In this document: positions 33,462 through 41,333 of the stretch, piece after piece
Numbering within the stretch: the first letter of the stretch is position 1
Layout of the letters: the number at the start of each line of letters is the position of its first letter
Virus record (IMG/VR): IMGVR_UViG_3300031111_000001
Location: 1 to 64,000 of that record
Length of the DNA stretch: 64,000 bases
Source: a virus
Direction: 5' to 3' (one strand)
Position numbers and translations under genes: made by a program
Notes under the pieces: generated by a model
The model's database searches: none
What the model saw: only the letters and a program-made list of their open reading frames with translations
Told to the model about the DNA's origin: nothing

Positions 33462-33499
33462 GAGGGGCATCCGTTTACGCGGGTGCCCCTCTTATATTT
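33462..33499 (+). terminator. terminator-like hairpin after the J-like gene
   Basis: GAGGGGCA-CCG pairs with CGGG-TGCCCCTC across 33462-33491, then TTATATTTC. Confidence 0.6.
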
Positions 33500-33516
33500 C
33501 AAATGGAGATTGAGAC

Positions 33517-33966
33517 ATGATCAAGGAGACTTTGAAGCTCGACGGCATGATGCGTGCCATCCTCACCAAGGCTGACGGAACCACCGAGAAGTTCACGAAA
33601 CACAATTTGATTGTGGACGATGGCGTGGACCTGATCTGCGACTGCCTATCCAAAGGCACGGATCGCCCGGCTGTGGCTGATTACATCGCTGTGGGCACGG
33701 ACGACACTGCCGTGACCGCCGACGACACTGCCCTGGGTTCCGAACTGACCCGGCTCCAGGCCACCTACGGCCACGCCGCTGGAACCGCCAGCTTCACCCT
33801 GACGGCTACCTTCAATGCCGGTGTTGCCACCGGAGCTATCGTGGAAGCGGGCGTGATTAACGCCTCTTCAGGCGGCTCCATGCTTGACCGCGTGGTTTTC
33901 CCTGTCATCAACAAGGAAGCCAACGACGTTTTGACCGTGACTTTCACATTCACTCTGACCATTTAG
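33517..33966 (+). CDS. tail fibre/baseplate accessory protein
   Basis: 149 residues. Beta-rich with repeated Thr/Ala/Asp (AVGTDDTAVTADDTALGSEL), then SFTLTATFNAGVATGAIVEA and a hydrophobic strand end (VLTVTFTFTLTI). This pattern (KHNLIVDDGxDLI ... YIAVGTDxTxVxxxDTxLGxE) belongs to a small structural protein group found next to phage tail fibres. No catalytic residues. Role: probably part of the tail-tip periphery. Confidence 0.65.
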   Translation: MIKETLKLDGMMRAILTKADGTTEKFTKHNLIVDDGVDLICDCLSKGTDRPAVADYIAVGTDDTAVTADDTALGSELTRLQATYGHAAGTASFTLTATFNAGVATGAIVEAGVINASSGGSMLDRVVFPVINKEANDVLTVTFTFTLTI

Positions 33967-33978
33967 TGGGGTGATTTC

Positions 33979-34944
33979 ATGAGCGTGGACATTTCGTCCC
34001 GACTCATCAACCTCATTTGGAGCCACCCCGTCATTTGGGAAAATGCTACAATGACGTGGGCTGAAGCTGAAATCGAAGATCACCTTCTCAATGTTGGCGA
34101 AGCTATTCCCATCACAGACGCAAAAGCTGCGGAGATTGCCAAGGCGATCTCCCAGCAATTCTCTGCTGGGGATATGTTCGACCGCGTTGTGGTTGTAAGC
34201 CGTGGCTTCGGAGAAAGTCTTGCGTTGACCGGAGAGTACGCCAGAGCGTTTTTCAAGGCCATCGAGGATGATTTCGCGGCTGGAGGTGCAGTCACGAAGG
34301 CTGGTTCCAAGGCGTTGATAGAGTCGGCAACCGTTGCTGAGAATGAAACTGACCCAACCGATTACCGCCGACACTATTACGAGTCTTTTCAGGTTGCCGA
34401 CGCCATCGTCAAGCATTTGGAAAAGAGACGCACCCAAAACATTACCCTGGTTGACTCGTTTATCGGGCCGAACGTGCCGGGGGTCATCTCCGACGTTGCG
34501 ATCAAAAACACCATCGTCACCGAGGGACAAATCGATCCCATGGTAAACAAGGGATCGGCTTTTGGTTTTGGCGACTGGATTCCTTTTGTGGACGGTGAGT
34601 ACTACTACCGCGAAGCATTGTTCAAGATGACAATCAAGAACACAAAAACAGGCACCATCAATAGTGTCAAAATTCCAAGCCACAAGTTGACTTGCGATGT
34701 CTATGAGATCGTGGACAAAGGCAGTGGGGCAATCAGTAGTTCTAATGCTGATGGCACTGAAATCAGTTTCAACAAAACTTTTCGGCAAGCACCCATTGTT
34801 ACTCTGACGCTTTCTACAAGCCCGGATGGGTTTTGTGTGCCACAAATTGTTAGCGTTTCTAGCAGTTCTGTGACGGTTAAACTCGTAAAACCTGATGGCA
34901 CATTGGCTACCGGCGGCGTTATGTGGAACGCAGTTGGATTTTAA
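33979..34944 (+). CDS. structural fibre protein
   Basis: 321 residues. The N-terminal 170 are helical and polar, the middle contains VIKHLEKRRTQNI and ITLVDSFIGP segments, and the last 90 (NKTFRQAPIVTLTLSTSPDG ... VMWNAVGF) look like a small beta domain of the H-type lectin-like class used at fibre ends (QAPIVTLT, then MWNAVGF). Codon use becomes less GC-rich toward the 3' end. Inferred to be a fibre or adaptor subunit. Confidence 0.6.
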   Translation: MSVDISSRLINLIWSHPVIWENATMTWAEAEIEDHLLNVGEAIPITDAKAAEIAKAISQQFSAGDMFDRVVVVSRGFGESLALTGEYARAFFKAIEDDFAAGGAVTKAGSKALIESATVAENETDPTDYRRHYYESFQVADAIVKHLEKRRTQNITLVDSFIGPNVPGVISDVAIKNTIVTEGQIDPMVNKGSAFGFGDWIPFVDGEYYYREALFKMTIKNTKTGTINSVKIPSHKLTCDVYEIVDKGSGAISSSNADGTEISFNKTFRQAPIVTLTLSTSPDGFCVPQIVSVSSSSVTVKLVKPDGTLATGGVMWNAVGF

Positions 34945-34965
34945 TTTCTGAGACAGGAGAACACA

Positions 34966-35502
34966 ATGGCTCAGGCCTATTACGATATTCCCAATACTGA
35001 GGCTTTGAAGGATTCGCATCCGAAAATTGTTGCGAATTTTGGAACCTTGCGGTCCAGCTTTGAGGGAGATGCTGCCCCGGATGATCCCGTTAAAGGTCAG
35101 CGGGCGTTCGTGAATGGTGTTTGGCAGACATGGGATGGCTCCGTATGGAAGACCGACCCCGAACTGCACAATCACGACGACAGATACTACACCGAGACAG
35201 AAACCGATACTCTGTTGGCCGACAAATCCAATACCGACCATACGCATGACGACAGATACTACACCGAGACAGAAACCGATGCTCTGTTGGCCGACAAATC
35301 CGACGATGGTCACGTTCACGATTCCCGATACTATACTGAATCAGAGGTTGACTCTGCTTTGGCCGGGAAGTCTGACACAACTCACGACCACGATACCCGG
35401 TACGCAGCCTCCTTCACCATTTCCAACGGGCAACTGACGCTGAAGGATGCGGACGGGAACGTATTGCAGGGGCCGGTGAACATCTATGCTCGATACGCAT
35501 AG
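34966..35502 (+). CDS. tail fibre with HDDRYY repeats
   Basis: 178 residues. After a 65-residue N-terminal attachment part come four copies of an about 22-residue repeat with HDDRYYTETET, HDDRYYTETET, HDSRYYTESEV and HDTRYAA cores separated by LLADKS/ALAGKS helices. Such H-D-x-RYY repeats form trimeric shafts; in some short tail fibres the histidines coordinate iron. The end is a short beta domain (FTISNGQLTLKDADGNVLQG). Confidence 0.75.
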   Translation: MAQAYYDIPNTEALKDSHPKIVANFGTLRSSFEGDAAPDDPVKGQRAFVNGVWQTWDGSVWKTDPELHNHDDRYYTETETDTLLADKSNTDHTHDDRYYTETETDALLADKSDDGHVHDSRYYTESEVDSALAGKSDTTHDHDTRYAASFTISNGQLTLKDADGNVLQGPVNIYARYA

Positions 35503-35511
35503 GAGGGCTGC

Positions 35512-36519
35512 ATGACTGACCTTTCTTCATTCAACGGGTCTGACATCACCTACAGCGCCGATATCAAGGCTCTCAACAATTTGGCCAACTCTAAATGTAG
35601 TGAAGCTGGTGTGACTGGCACCGGCCTTAACAACGCATATTTGGACGTTGGCGACATCATCTACGCTTCACATATCAACCAAATTATCAACGCCTATCGT
35701 CGTGCATGGGACGCATCAAGCAATGCACCCGGAACGAAACAAAGTGCTGTCTCTCAAAATGCCCTTATTGATAACGCTGTGTACTACCATATGTGGTACC
35801 AGTTGAACGATATGGAATTTGGTCTTCCGGTTGTTGAATCTGGGGCCAGCACTACGATTTATGTAATTGAACCAGCAAATGGGCTGTTGGGCACTGGTGG
35901 AAATCTTTCTACCACAAACCGGACCCTTCAGGACCACGGAGTTGCGTCGGTTTCTGATGGATATAGGGTTTACCCAGCAAACACGTATCTTTACAGCTAT
36001 ACGGCTAGAGTTGCCAATGCACTTGAGGGCGCAAGCAAGTGGTGCTACTTGACCCAGCTAAAAATCAACTCATCGTTCTCGAGTGGGCGCATGGTTGCCA
36101 CTTCGTTTTCCATTAGAAATAATCTTGGAAAGCCGCTGTCGATAAACTACACTTGTGGCACGGCGTATGGTGGAATTTTATATTCCATGATTAACTACAT
36201 GCCCAATCGTGATCCGTGCCAGACTTACACAAATATCGACACTGGCCGTTATTGGCCGGTTGGACAAGACCTTTGGCTTGCTGTTTGGTATGATGGAACC
36301 TCCGTCAAGATGGGCTGGAAAACTGGAGCCAAGCCAAAAGCGTGGGGTGACTTCCTTTCCGCAAATAGAAGGGACTCAGGTTGCAATCCTGGTGTTCTGA
36401 ACAATTTGGATTTCACAACCTCCGACAATATTCACGTTGCTAGTGCAAGCGGCACCGGATGTTCGGTTGGGGTCAAATCATACACTCTCGCTAAAAATGT
36501 GGATATCACAGGCTCATAA
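35512..36519 (+). CDS. putative receptor-binding fibre tip
   Basis: 335 residues, base composition more AT-rich than neighbours. N-terminal DITYSADIKALNNLANSKCS and a short helical attachment region are followed by a large beta-rich domain with many Ser, Thr, Tyr and Asn (about 100-335), including SRRDSGC-like and GTGCSVGVKSYTLA ends. No known family. As the last fibre-type gene before lysis, with low GC, it is a reasonable candidate for a receptor-binding or adhesin tip. Confidence 0.5.
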   Translation: MTDLSSFNGSDITYSADIKALNNLANSKCSEAGVTGTGLNNAYLDVGDIIYASHINQIINAYRRAWDASSNAPGTKQSAVSQNALIDNAVYYHMWYQLNDMEFGLPVVESGASTTIYVIEPANGLLGTGGNLSTTNRTLQDHGVASVSDGYRVYPANTYLYSYTARVANALEGASKWCYLTQLKINSSFSSGRMVATSFSIRNNLGKPLSINYTCGTAYGGILYSMINYMPNRDPCQTYTNIDTGRYWPVGQDLWLAVWYDGTSVKMGWKTGAKPKAWGDFLSANRRDSGCNPGVLNNLDFTTSDNIHVASASGTGCSVGVKSYTLAKNVDITGS

Positions 36520-36528
36520 GAGGCGACT

Positions 36529-36873
36529 ATGAACTTACAACTTCCAGATGGATGGACCCTCAAAGAGGACCAATACGGCAATGACGGCGTGTTTGCCCGC
36601 TGCTCCTTCAAGGACAAAACCATCACCATAACGGTTCCGTGGTATCTCCGACCGCTCAAGCGGTGGATTCTGCTTCACGAATTGGGTCACGCCAACGGAA
36701 TACCCCAGGACTGCTCCGACAAAACCTGCATCATGTACGGAACCCCCGGTAACGATGGGTGGCATGAGAAGGTGTCTGTTCTGGCCCGCCTGTGGGGCCG
36801 CGTGAAGCGGGGCGATTGGTTCTGCAAACGGTGCCGCAACTGCCTCCGGGCGTACAAAAAGTTCGGGGTGTAG
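36529..36873 (+). CDS. small archaemetzincin-like zinc protein
   Basis: 114 residues. Residues 50-69 read HELGHANGIPQDCSDKTCIM. This reproduces the archaemetzincin signature (HExxHxxGxxH-C-x4-C-x-M) except that the third zinc ligand is Gln60, with Asp61 next to it. A CxxC pair (Cys99, Cys102) with Cys105 ends the protein, as in archaemetzincins, which have a structural zinc site. The glutamate Glu51 needed for catalysis and the Met69 turn are present. The enzyme domain is much shorter than usual. It lies between the fibre and lysis genes, so a role in lysis, tail maturation or inhibition of a host protease is open. Confidence 0.7.
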   Translation: MNLQLPDGWTLKEDQYGNDGVFARCSFKDKTITITVPWYLRPLKRWILLHELGHANGIPQDCSDKTCIMYGTPGNDGWHEKVSVLARLWGRVKRGDWFCKRCRNCLRAYKKFGV

Positions 36874-36922
36874 CCATCTACACAGGCTGGCCCATGTAAT
36901 AGGCTAAATCCCTAGACAAATT

Positions 36923-36956
36923 AAAGGGTCACCTTTCGGGGTGACCCTTTTCTTTT
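36923..36956 (+). terminator. rho-independent terminator
   Basis: AAAGGGTCACC (36923-36933) pairs with GGTGACCCTTT (36940-36950) across a TTTCGG loop, followed by TCTTTT. Confidence 0.88.
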
Positions 36957-36968
36957 GGAGTGAGAGAC

Positions 36969-37334
36969 ATGAAAAATTATTTTCCCGACAATGAGTTGCA
37001 GTGCCCATGCTGCGGAAAACTCAATTTTTCCAAAGATACCAAACTCAAACTGAATCTTGCCCGCGCTCTGGCCGGGATTCCGTTCATTCTCAATTCTGCG
37101 TGCCGCTGCAAAGCCCACAACACCGAGGTGGGCGGCAAAGAAAACTCCTCGCACCTTTGCGAAGGGCAGGAATGCACCGCCGTGGATATCAAAGCAACCA
37201 CTTCCAGACAACGCTATCTCATTCTCGCTGCCCTGATCGGGGCGGGGTTTAATCGCATCGGCATTGCGAAGACATTCGTCCACGCCGACGCAGACCCCAC
37301 CAAGGACGAGAAGGTGATTTGGCTTTACACGTAG
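36969..37334 (+). CDS. M15 family peptidase, probable endolysin
   Basis: 122 residues, ATG at 36969 eight bases after GGAG. Zinc ligands fit the peptidase M15A pattern: His62 and Asp73 in SSHLCEGQECTAVDI (SxHxxG...AxD form) and His106 in FVHADAD. The N-terminus carries QCPCCGK (Cys12, 14, 15) with SACRCKAHN, hinting at an extra metal site. M15 enzymes cut the D-Ala-type cross-link of peptidoglycan; the gene next to the holin supports an endolysin role. Confidence 0.82.
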   Translation: MKNYFPDNELQCPCCGKLNFSKDTKLKLNLARALAGIPFILNSACRCKAHNTEVGGKENSSHLCEGQECTAVDIKATTSRQRYLILAALIGAGFNRIGIAKTFVHADADPTKDEKVIWLYT

Positions 37335-37343
37335 GAGCGCAAT

Positions 37344-37850
37344 GTGACCGCCAGAAAAATCAACGAGCAACTGCGCCTCCGCAAGAAGCGTCTGGAGCGT
37401 GCCGGGTTGCTTCCTCACAATGAAACTTGGCTGGAGTTCTACAATCGGACCAATGGCACCGAGAAGATCGTCAACCCCGAGTTTACGGCCTGGACCACAA
37501 ACAACCCCGATGGCTGGACGGTTCCGTCTGAGAGTCATGACGAGGTTGATCCCGAGTTTTACATTTCTGAACACAACGGGAAAGCCAAGTTCGTCGCCAC
37601 GGACATCGGAGTTGCCTCGATGCATCAGGCGGACATCTTTGCCGCCGACAAAGAATATTCCGTGATCGTGGACGTGCGGACTATCACCGAGGACGGCGAG
37701 TTCCGCGTCTATTGCGGAGCCCTGCTGACCCAGATCACCGTGCCGGGCTACTACGTTTTCGACGTGAGCGGCCAGACCGGCAACTTTCAAATTCGAACTG
37801 AAGGACCGTGTGAGGTTGTGGTCGCCAAGGCCAGCGTCACCGAGTTCTAG
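37344..37850 (+). CDS. structural or carbohydrate-binding-like protein
   Basis: 168 residues from a GTG at 37344 (the ATG two bases earlier stops at once). A basic helical N-terminus (KINEQLRLRKKRLERAGLLP) precedes a beta-sandwich with NPEFTAWTTNNPDGWTVPSE (N-x-x-F/D-x-W-x-NPxxW pattern), common in CBM-type modules of fibres and lysis enzymes. It may help the M15 enzyme or a fibre bind sugars. No enzyme motif. Confidence 0.5.
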   Translation: MTARKINEQLRLRKKRLERAGLLPHNETWLEFYNRTNGTEKIVNPEFTAWTTNNPDGWTVPSESHDEVDPEFYISEHNGKAKFVATDIGVASMHQADIFAADKEYSVIVDVRTITEDGEFRVYCGALLTQITVPGYYVFDVSGQTGNFQIRTEGPCEVVVAKASVTEF

Positions 37851-37861
37851 GAGTATATCAA

Positions 37862-38419
37862 ATGTTTGGAATCGCAAGCATTGTGGGGCTTTTGGCCTCC
37901 AAAGGCATCGACATGCTGTCGGATTGTATCGGCAACGCCACCGAGAAGGGCGTCGAGGCGATCACCGACAAAGTCAAGGAAGTGACGGGCATCGACCTGT
38001 CCAACAAGGAAGAGGTTGCCAGTCTCACCCCGGAGCAGGCCCTGGAACTCAAGAAGTTTGAGACGCAGCACGCCGAGTTCTTGCTGGAAATGCGCGTCAA
38101 GGAGGCCAAGCTCTATCTGGAGGACCGGCAAGACGCCCGCGACATGCAGAAAACAGCCCTGAAGCAGGACGACAAGTTCTCCAAACGGTTTGTCCCGGTT
38201 TTGGGCGCGGCTGTGATCCTCGTCTGCCTGGGCTACGCCGTGGCGATCACTTTCATCCCCATCCCCGAGAACAACATCCGCTTCGCCGACACCACCCTTG
38301 GCTTCGCCTTGGGCACCGGCATCGCGACCATTCTGAACTTCTTCTTCGGAACCTCCCACAAGCGGGAGAGCGGCGAGATCGAAGCTGCCGTGGCGTCCAT
38401 CGCCCAGCAGAACAAATAG
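37862..38419 (+). CDS. holin-type membrane protein (3TM holin family)
   Basis: 185 residues. A hydrophobic N-terminus (FGIASIVGLLASKGIDML) is followed by a long amphipathic helix (ELKKFETQHAEFLLEMRVKE ... RQDARDMQKTALKQ), then two clear spans, about 118-140 (FVPVLGAAVILVCLGYAVAI) and 150-168 (LGFALGTGIATILNFFFGTS). The DARDMQ ... RxxPVLG pattern is that of the 3TM holins first noted in gene transfer agents. It should form the membrane lesion that lets the M15 peptidase reach the wall. Confidence 0.75.
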   Translation: MFGIASIVGLLASKGIDMLSDCIGNATEKGVEAITDKVKEVTGIDLSNKEEVASLTPEQALELKKFETQHAEFLLEMRVKEAKLYLEDRQDARDMQKTALKQDDKFSKRFVPVLGAAVILVCLGYAVAITFIPIPENNIRFADTTLGFALGTGIATILNFFFGTSHKRESGEIEAAVASIAQQNK

Positions 38420-38497
38420 CACATTCACAGACCGCTCTCACTCGCCCTCTGGGCGCGTTTAGCTCCGAATCCGACCTCCGGGTTGGGCCGGGTCCGC

Positions 38498-38519
38498 AAA
38501 ACGCCTCAGAGGGCGTTTT
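38498..38519 (+). terminator. rho-independent terminator
   Basis: AAAACGCC (38498-38505) pairs with GGCGTTTT (38512-38519) around TCAGAG. Confidence 0.75.
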
Positions 38520-38543
38520 CTGTGGGGCGAACGAAGGACGACC

Positions 38544-39314
38544 ATGAATATTTCGCAATACAATTTCGACAAGGATATCCGGGTTATCAATATTGGCGAT
38601 GTACACCGGGGCGATCATTGCTGCGACACGGAACTGCTGTACAAGCACATCGACCTAATCGCCAAGGACGAGAACACATTTTGGTTGTCCACGGGCGACC
38701 TCCTAAACACCGCGACACGGGGCGGGAGACATGACAGCATCCACGGCAGCGACATTCTGGAGACGGAGTTCGACAACATTTGTGATGAACTGGCTCCGAT
38801 TGCTGACAAATGCTTGGGCGTCGTTTCCTCCAACCACCCTCACCGTGTCAAGAATCTCACCGGCCTCGATCTCGACAAGGTGATGTGCAAGCAGCTTGGG
38901 ATTCCCTACTTGGGGGACTTCGGCACGCTGAACGTCACTTGCGGGCGATGCAGCTATTTCATCGTCATGCACCACGGTTCGCCGGGTGGCGGCGGGCGCA
39001 TGAAGGGGGCCAAGATCAACGCCCTCGACGGCATGAGCGGCATCATCCAGGGGGCCGACATTTATCTGACCGGCCACACACATCAGTACATGACGCATAT
39101 CAACGAACGGTGCTTCGTGGACCGGAAGCGGAACATAGTGTCCTACCAGAAGGTCTACTTCAATACCTGTGCCCACTACCTGTCGTGGGACGACTCCTAC
39201 GCTCAGAGGTTGCGGCTTGGCCCGGCCCCCAAGGGCGCGACGGAGATCAAGCTGGGCGCATCCATGAACGGGCAGAACTCCAACAAGCGCGTGGAAATCA
39301 ACCTGCTCTCCTAA
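38544..39314 (+). CDS. calcineurin-like metallophosphoesterase
   Basis: 256 residues. All metal-site motifs are present: GDVHRGD (18-24), GDLLN (about 51-55), SNHPHR in place of GNHD/E, MHHGSPGGG (about 140), and GHTHQ (about 172). Close relatives in phages are single-domain phosphoesterases of unknown substrate, often near late or replication genes. It has its own AGGACGACC binding site behind a terminator, so it is a separate unit at the end of the rightward late region. It differs from the Mre11-like gene at 61482. Confidence 0.85.
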   Translation: MNISQYNFDKDIRVINIGDVHRGDHCCDTELLYKHIDLIAKDENTFWLSTGDLLNTATRGGRHDSIHGSDILETEFDNICDELAPIADKCLGVVSSNHPHRVKNLTGLDLDKVMCKQLGIPYLGDFGTLNVTCGRCSYFIVMHHGSPGGGGRMKGAKINALDGMSGIIQGADIYLTGHTHQYMTHINERCFVDRKRNIVSYQKVYFNTCAHYLSWDDSYAQRLRLGPAPKGATEIKLGASMNGQNSNKRVEINLLS

Positions 39315-39494
39315 TTTCCTGTCTCACTCCATGGGTGGGGTGGTCCTCTTCGGGGGATCGCCCCTATCCATCCTATCACTTCTGACACGGTTGGGGCCTC
39401 CAATCGTATCATCCTTCGGGTTTCTTCAACCCACCAAAGAAAAAAGTCATTTTTCCTACATAGGGTTTGCAAAGGGTTAAAATCTGAGCTTCAG

Positions 39495-39527
39495 AAACAA
39501 CAAAACCCCTTGCTTTCACAAGGGGTT
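39495..39527 (-). terminator. leftward terminator behind the tRNA fragment
   Basis: AACCCCTTG and CAAGGGGTT (39504-39527) form a 9-bp hairpin; on the leftward strand it is followed by TTTTGTTG. Confidence 0.7.
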
Positions 39528-39542
39528 ACGCTTCCGAGTATT

Positions 39543-39585
39543 TCAGCTTGGGAAGCTGACACTCTACCAACTGAGTTACACCCGC
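39543..39585 (-). pseudogene. 5' part of a tRNA-Gly(CCC), probable attachment-site core
   Basis: On the leftward strand, positions 39585 to 39543 read as acceptor 5' strand GCGGGTG, D-arm and the full anticodon arm TCAGC-TTCCCAA-GCTGA of tRNA-Gly(CCC). No T-arm or 3' acceptor strand follows; the sequence diverges into the terminator. Tyrosine integrases often use a tRNA gene segment as the attachment core, and the integrase starts 196 bases away, so this is the best candidate for attP. Confidence 0.6.
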
Positions 39586-39652
39586 TCAGTCTCACCTTGT
39601 CCTTGAATTTCGGCTATTTAGCTTTCCATCCAAGGTTCACCGTTGCCGGTGG

Positions 39653-39697
39653 CTGTTCCTCTGAATCGGATCAAATCGGATCAAATCGGAGGAACAG
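39653..39697. repeat. tandem and inverted repeats upstream of the integrase
   Basis: CTGTTCCTC (39653-39661) and GAGGAACAG (39689-39697) are a 9-bp inverted repeat. Between them AATCGGATCA is repeated twice with a third partial copy (39664-39690). This could be an arm-type integrase or excisionase binding array, or an operator. Confidence 0.55.
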
Positions 39698-39712
39698 GGT
39701 TATAATTTCGGG

Positions 39713-39740
39713 TTGACATTTCCGCGTCAAGGGTTATTAC
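39713..39740 (+). promoter_or_regulatory. integrase promoter
   Basis: TTGACA (39713-39718), 16-base spacer, TATTAC (39735-39740); start codon 41 bases downstream behind GGAGG. Confidence 0.6.
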
Positions 39741-39780
39741 GCAGTCAACCAGCCCGGAAACCGCGACCACGGAGGCTCAA

Positions 39781-41067
39781 ATGGCTGGACGACTCAAATT
39801 CAACCTGAACAGCTACCCTTGCGGGAAAACCGTCCTCGTCTACCCCGACCACAAGGAGTGGGCTGGGATTCGCATCAGAAGGACGCTCGACGGAAAGGAC
39901 GCAGCCTTCACGTTCACGTATAAAGACCACGCGAACAAAACCAAATCCGGGCACGCCGGTCTTCTCAGCGAGGGGGCAACCCCCACAAGTGCCCGCGACA
40001 GGAAGCGAGAGAAGGTAGCCCGGATCAAGCGAGAACGCAAGGGCCATCCTTTGATGCCTCCCACAAGCAAGGGGATGACGTTTAGCGAACTCTGGGCCGA
40101 ATATCAAGCCTCCAGGCCGACCAGAACCGTAAATCATGACGGCCAGTACTATGAAGGCTATCTTTTGCCGTGGTTTAAGAAGGATTTCAAGGTGGTTAAT
40201 TTCACCGCCCCTACTATCGAATCGTACAGCAAACACCTTGTGGATAACGATCCGATGGCCTTTCAGACCATGGAACACATCTTGAGTGCCCTGCATCGAA
40301 TCGTCCACTTCGGGGCCAACTTGGGCGCGATCCCAAGCCCGCCCGACAAAAAGTCGTACAAGGTTGAAGAGGCTATCGATAATGAGCGCGAGAGGTATCT
40401 CGATCCCGATAAGGAAGAAATCGATATTCTTTACGAGGGGATATGTGAGGCGACGGTTGGGGACTGGCTGTACCAGTTGGTCCGCACGTCGTTGGTGACG
40501 GGGATGCGGAAAGGCGAGTTGCTCATGATGATGCCCGACTGGATCGACTTCAAGGCCAACCGAATCGACATTCCCGCCTTTGATAGGTTCGGCAGGATCA
40601 CCAAGAACAAGAAGGGAAGGTTCACATTCTTCGACGATAAACAGGCGGTATTCCTTGAGGAACGAGCCCATACTAACCCTAGAGAGTTGATCTTCGCGAC
40701 CAAGACGGGGAACAGGATTTACCCGGCGAATGTGGACAGGGCCATGAACAAGGCAGCGTTCCTCTTCAACGAGGAATTGAAGGCCACCCTGGATGACGCT
40801 GAAGAGCAGTACAAAAAGAAGACCATCGACGCCTCGCGGCTTCGATTTGAGCGGGCCTACTACCGAAAGTGGGCCGTGGTATTTCACACCTTGAGGCACA
40901 CCTACGCGACCATTCAGGTGTCGAGTGGGGTGCCCATCGAAATGGTGGGAGCCACTATGGGGCATAGTAGCGAAAGGATCACGCGGCGGTATGGGAAGTT
41001 CATTCCCGGCAGCGTGCAGAAGTTCCAACTTGCCGGGCATGCCGCGCTCAAGCGGCACGGGCTATAA
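39781..41067 (+). CDS. int: tyrosine recombinase integrase
   Basis: 428 residues. Catalytic residues are visible: Arg243 in TGMRKGE, His369-x-x-Arg372 in HTLRHTYA, His395 in GHSS and the nucleophile Tyr404 in RRYGK. The first 100 residues form an arm-binding region and about 100-190 a core-binding SAM-like helix bundle (FSELWAEYQASRP). It should integrate the phage at a site matching the nearby tRNA-Gly fragment. It converges on, and overlaps by 20 bases, the excisionase-like gene. Confidence 0.93.
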   Translation: MAGRLKFNLNSYPCGKTVLVYPDHKEWAGIRIRRTLDGKDAAFTFTYKDHANKTKSGHAGLLSEGATPTSARDRKREKVARIKRERKGHPLMPPTSKGMTFSELWAEYQASRPTRTVNHDGQYYEGYLLPWFKKDFKVVNFTAPTIESYSKHLVDNDPMAFQTMEHILSALHRIVHFGANLGAIPSPPDKKSYKVEEAIDNERERYLDPDKEEIDILYEGICEATVGDWLYQLVRTSLVTGMRKGELLMMMPDWIDFKANRIDIPAFDRFGRITKNKKGRFTFFDDKQAVFLEERAHTNPRELIFATKTGNRIYPANVDRAMNKAAFLFNEELKATLDDAEEQYKKKTIDASRLRFERAYYRKWAVVFHTLRHTYATIQVSSGVPIEMVGATMGHSSERITRRYGKFIPGSVQKFQLAGHAALKRHGL

Positions 41068-41245
41068 GAGGGTGCCCGTTCTTGAGGAATTTTTCGATGT
41101 CGTCGCGATGGTAGCGGATTGACCGGCCAGCGCGGCTGAACTCCGGGCCGATGCCATCGTGCCGCCAGCGGTACAAGGTGTCGGTCTTCAAACCCCAGAT
41201 CGCTTCCACCTCCTTGGGTGAGAAGTATTGCCTTTCAAAGACCAT
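41048..41245 (-). CDS. excisionase/AlpA-like winged helix protein
   Basis: 65 residues, behind GGAGGGACT. The sequence FSPKEVEAIWGLKTDTLYRW followed by GRSIRYHRDDIEKFL is the MerR-like winged HTH of the HTH_17/AlpA/excisionase family. It is read toward the integrase and overlaps its 3' end. It probably binds near attP and directs excision, or controls the integrase. Confidence 0.8.
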   Translation of the reverse strand: MVFERQYFSPKEVEAIWGLKTDTLYRWRHDGIGPEFSRAGRSIRYHRDDIEKFLKNGHPLIARAA

Positions 41246-41254
41246 AGTCCCTCC

Positions 41255-41286
41255 AAAAAGAGGGCAGGGATTTGACTCCCTGCCCT
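41255..41286 (-). terminator. leftward terminator
   Basis: AGGGCAGGG and CCCTGCCCT (41261-41286) pair; on the leftward strand CTTTTT follows. It ends the long leftward operon just ahead of the excisionase-like gene. Confidence 0.75.
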
Positions 41287-41317
41287 ATTGCTATTTGTTT
41301 GATATCATTGAAGAAAA

Positions 41318-41333
41318 TGTTTCACGGGAAACA
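41318..41333. promoter_or_regulatory. parS-like site
   Basis: TGTTTCACGGGAAACA differs from the consensus parS TGTTTCACGTGAAACA at one base. It lies between the HD-protein stop and the terminator, outside any gene. Confidence 0.45.

Noticed and set aside
33868-35319. Leftward open frame of about 483 codons
   Set aside because: Antisense shadow of the fibre genes, created by the repetitive HDDRYY segment and codon bias.
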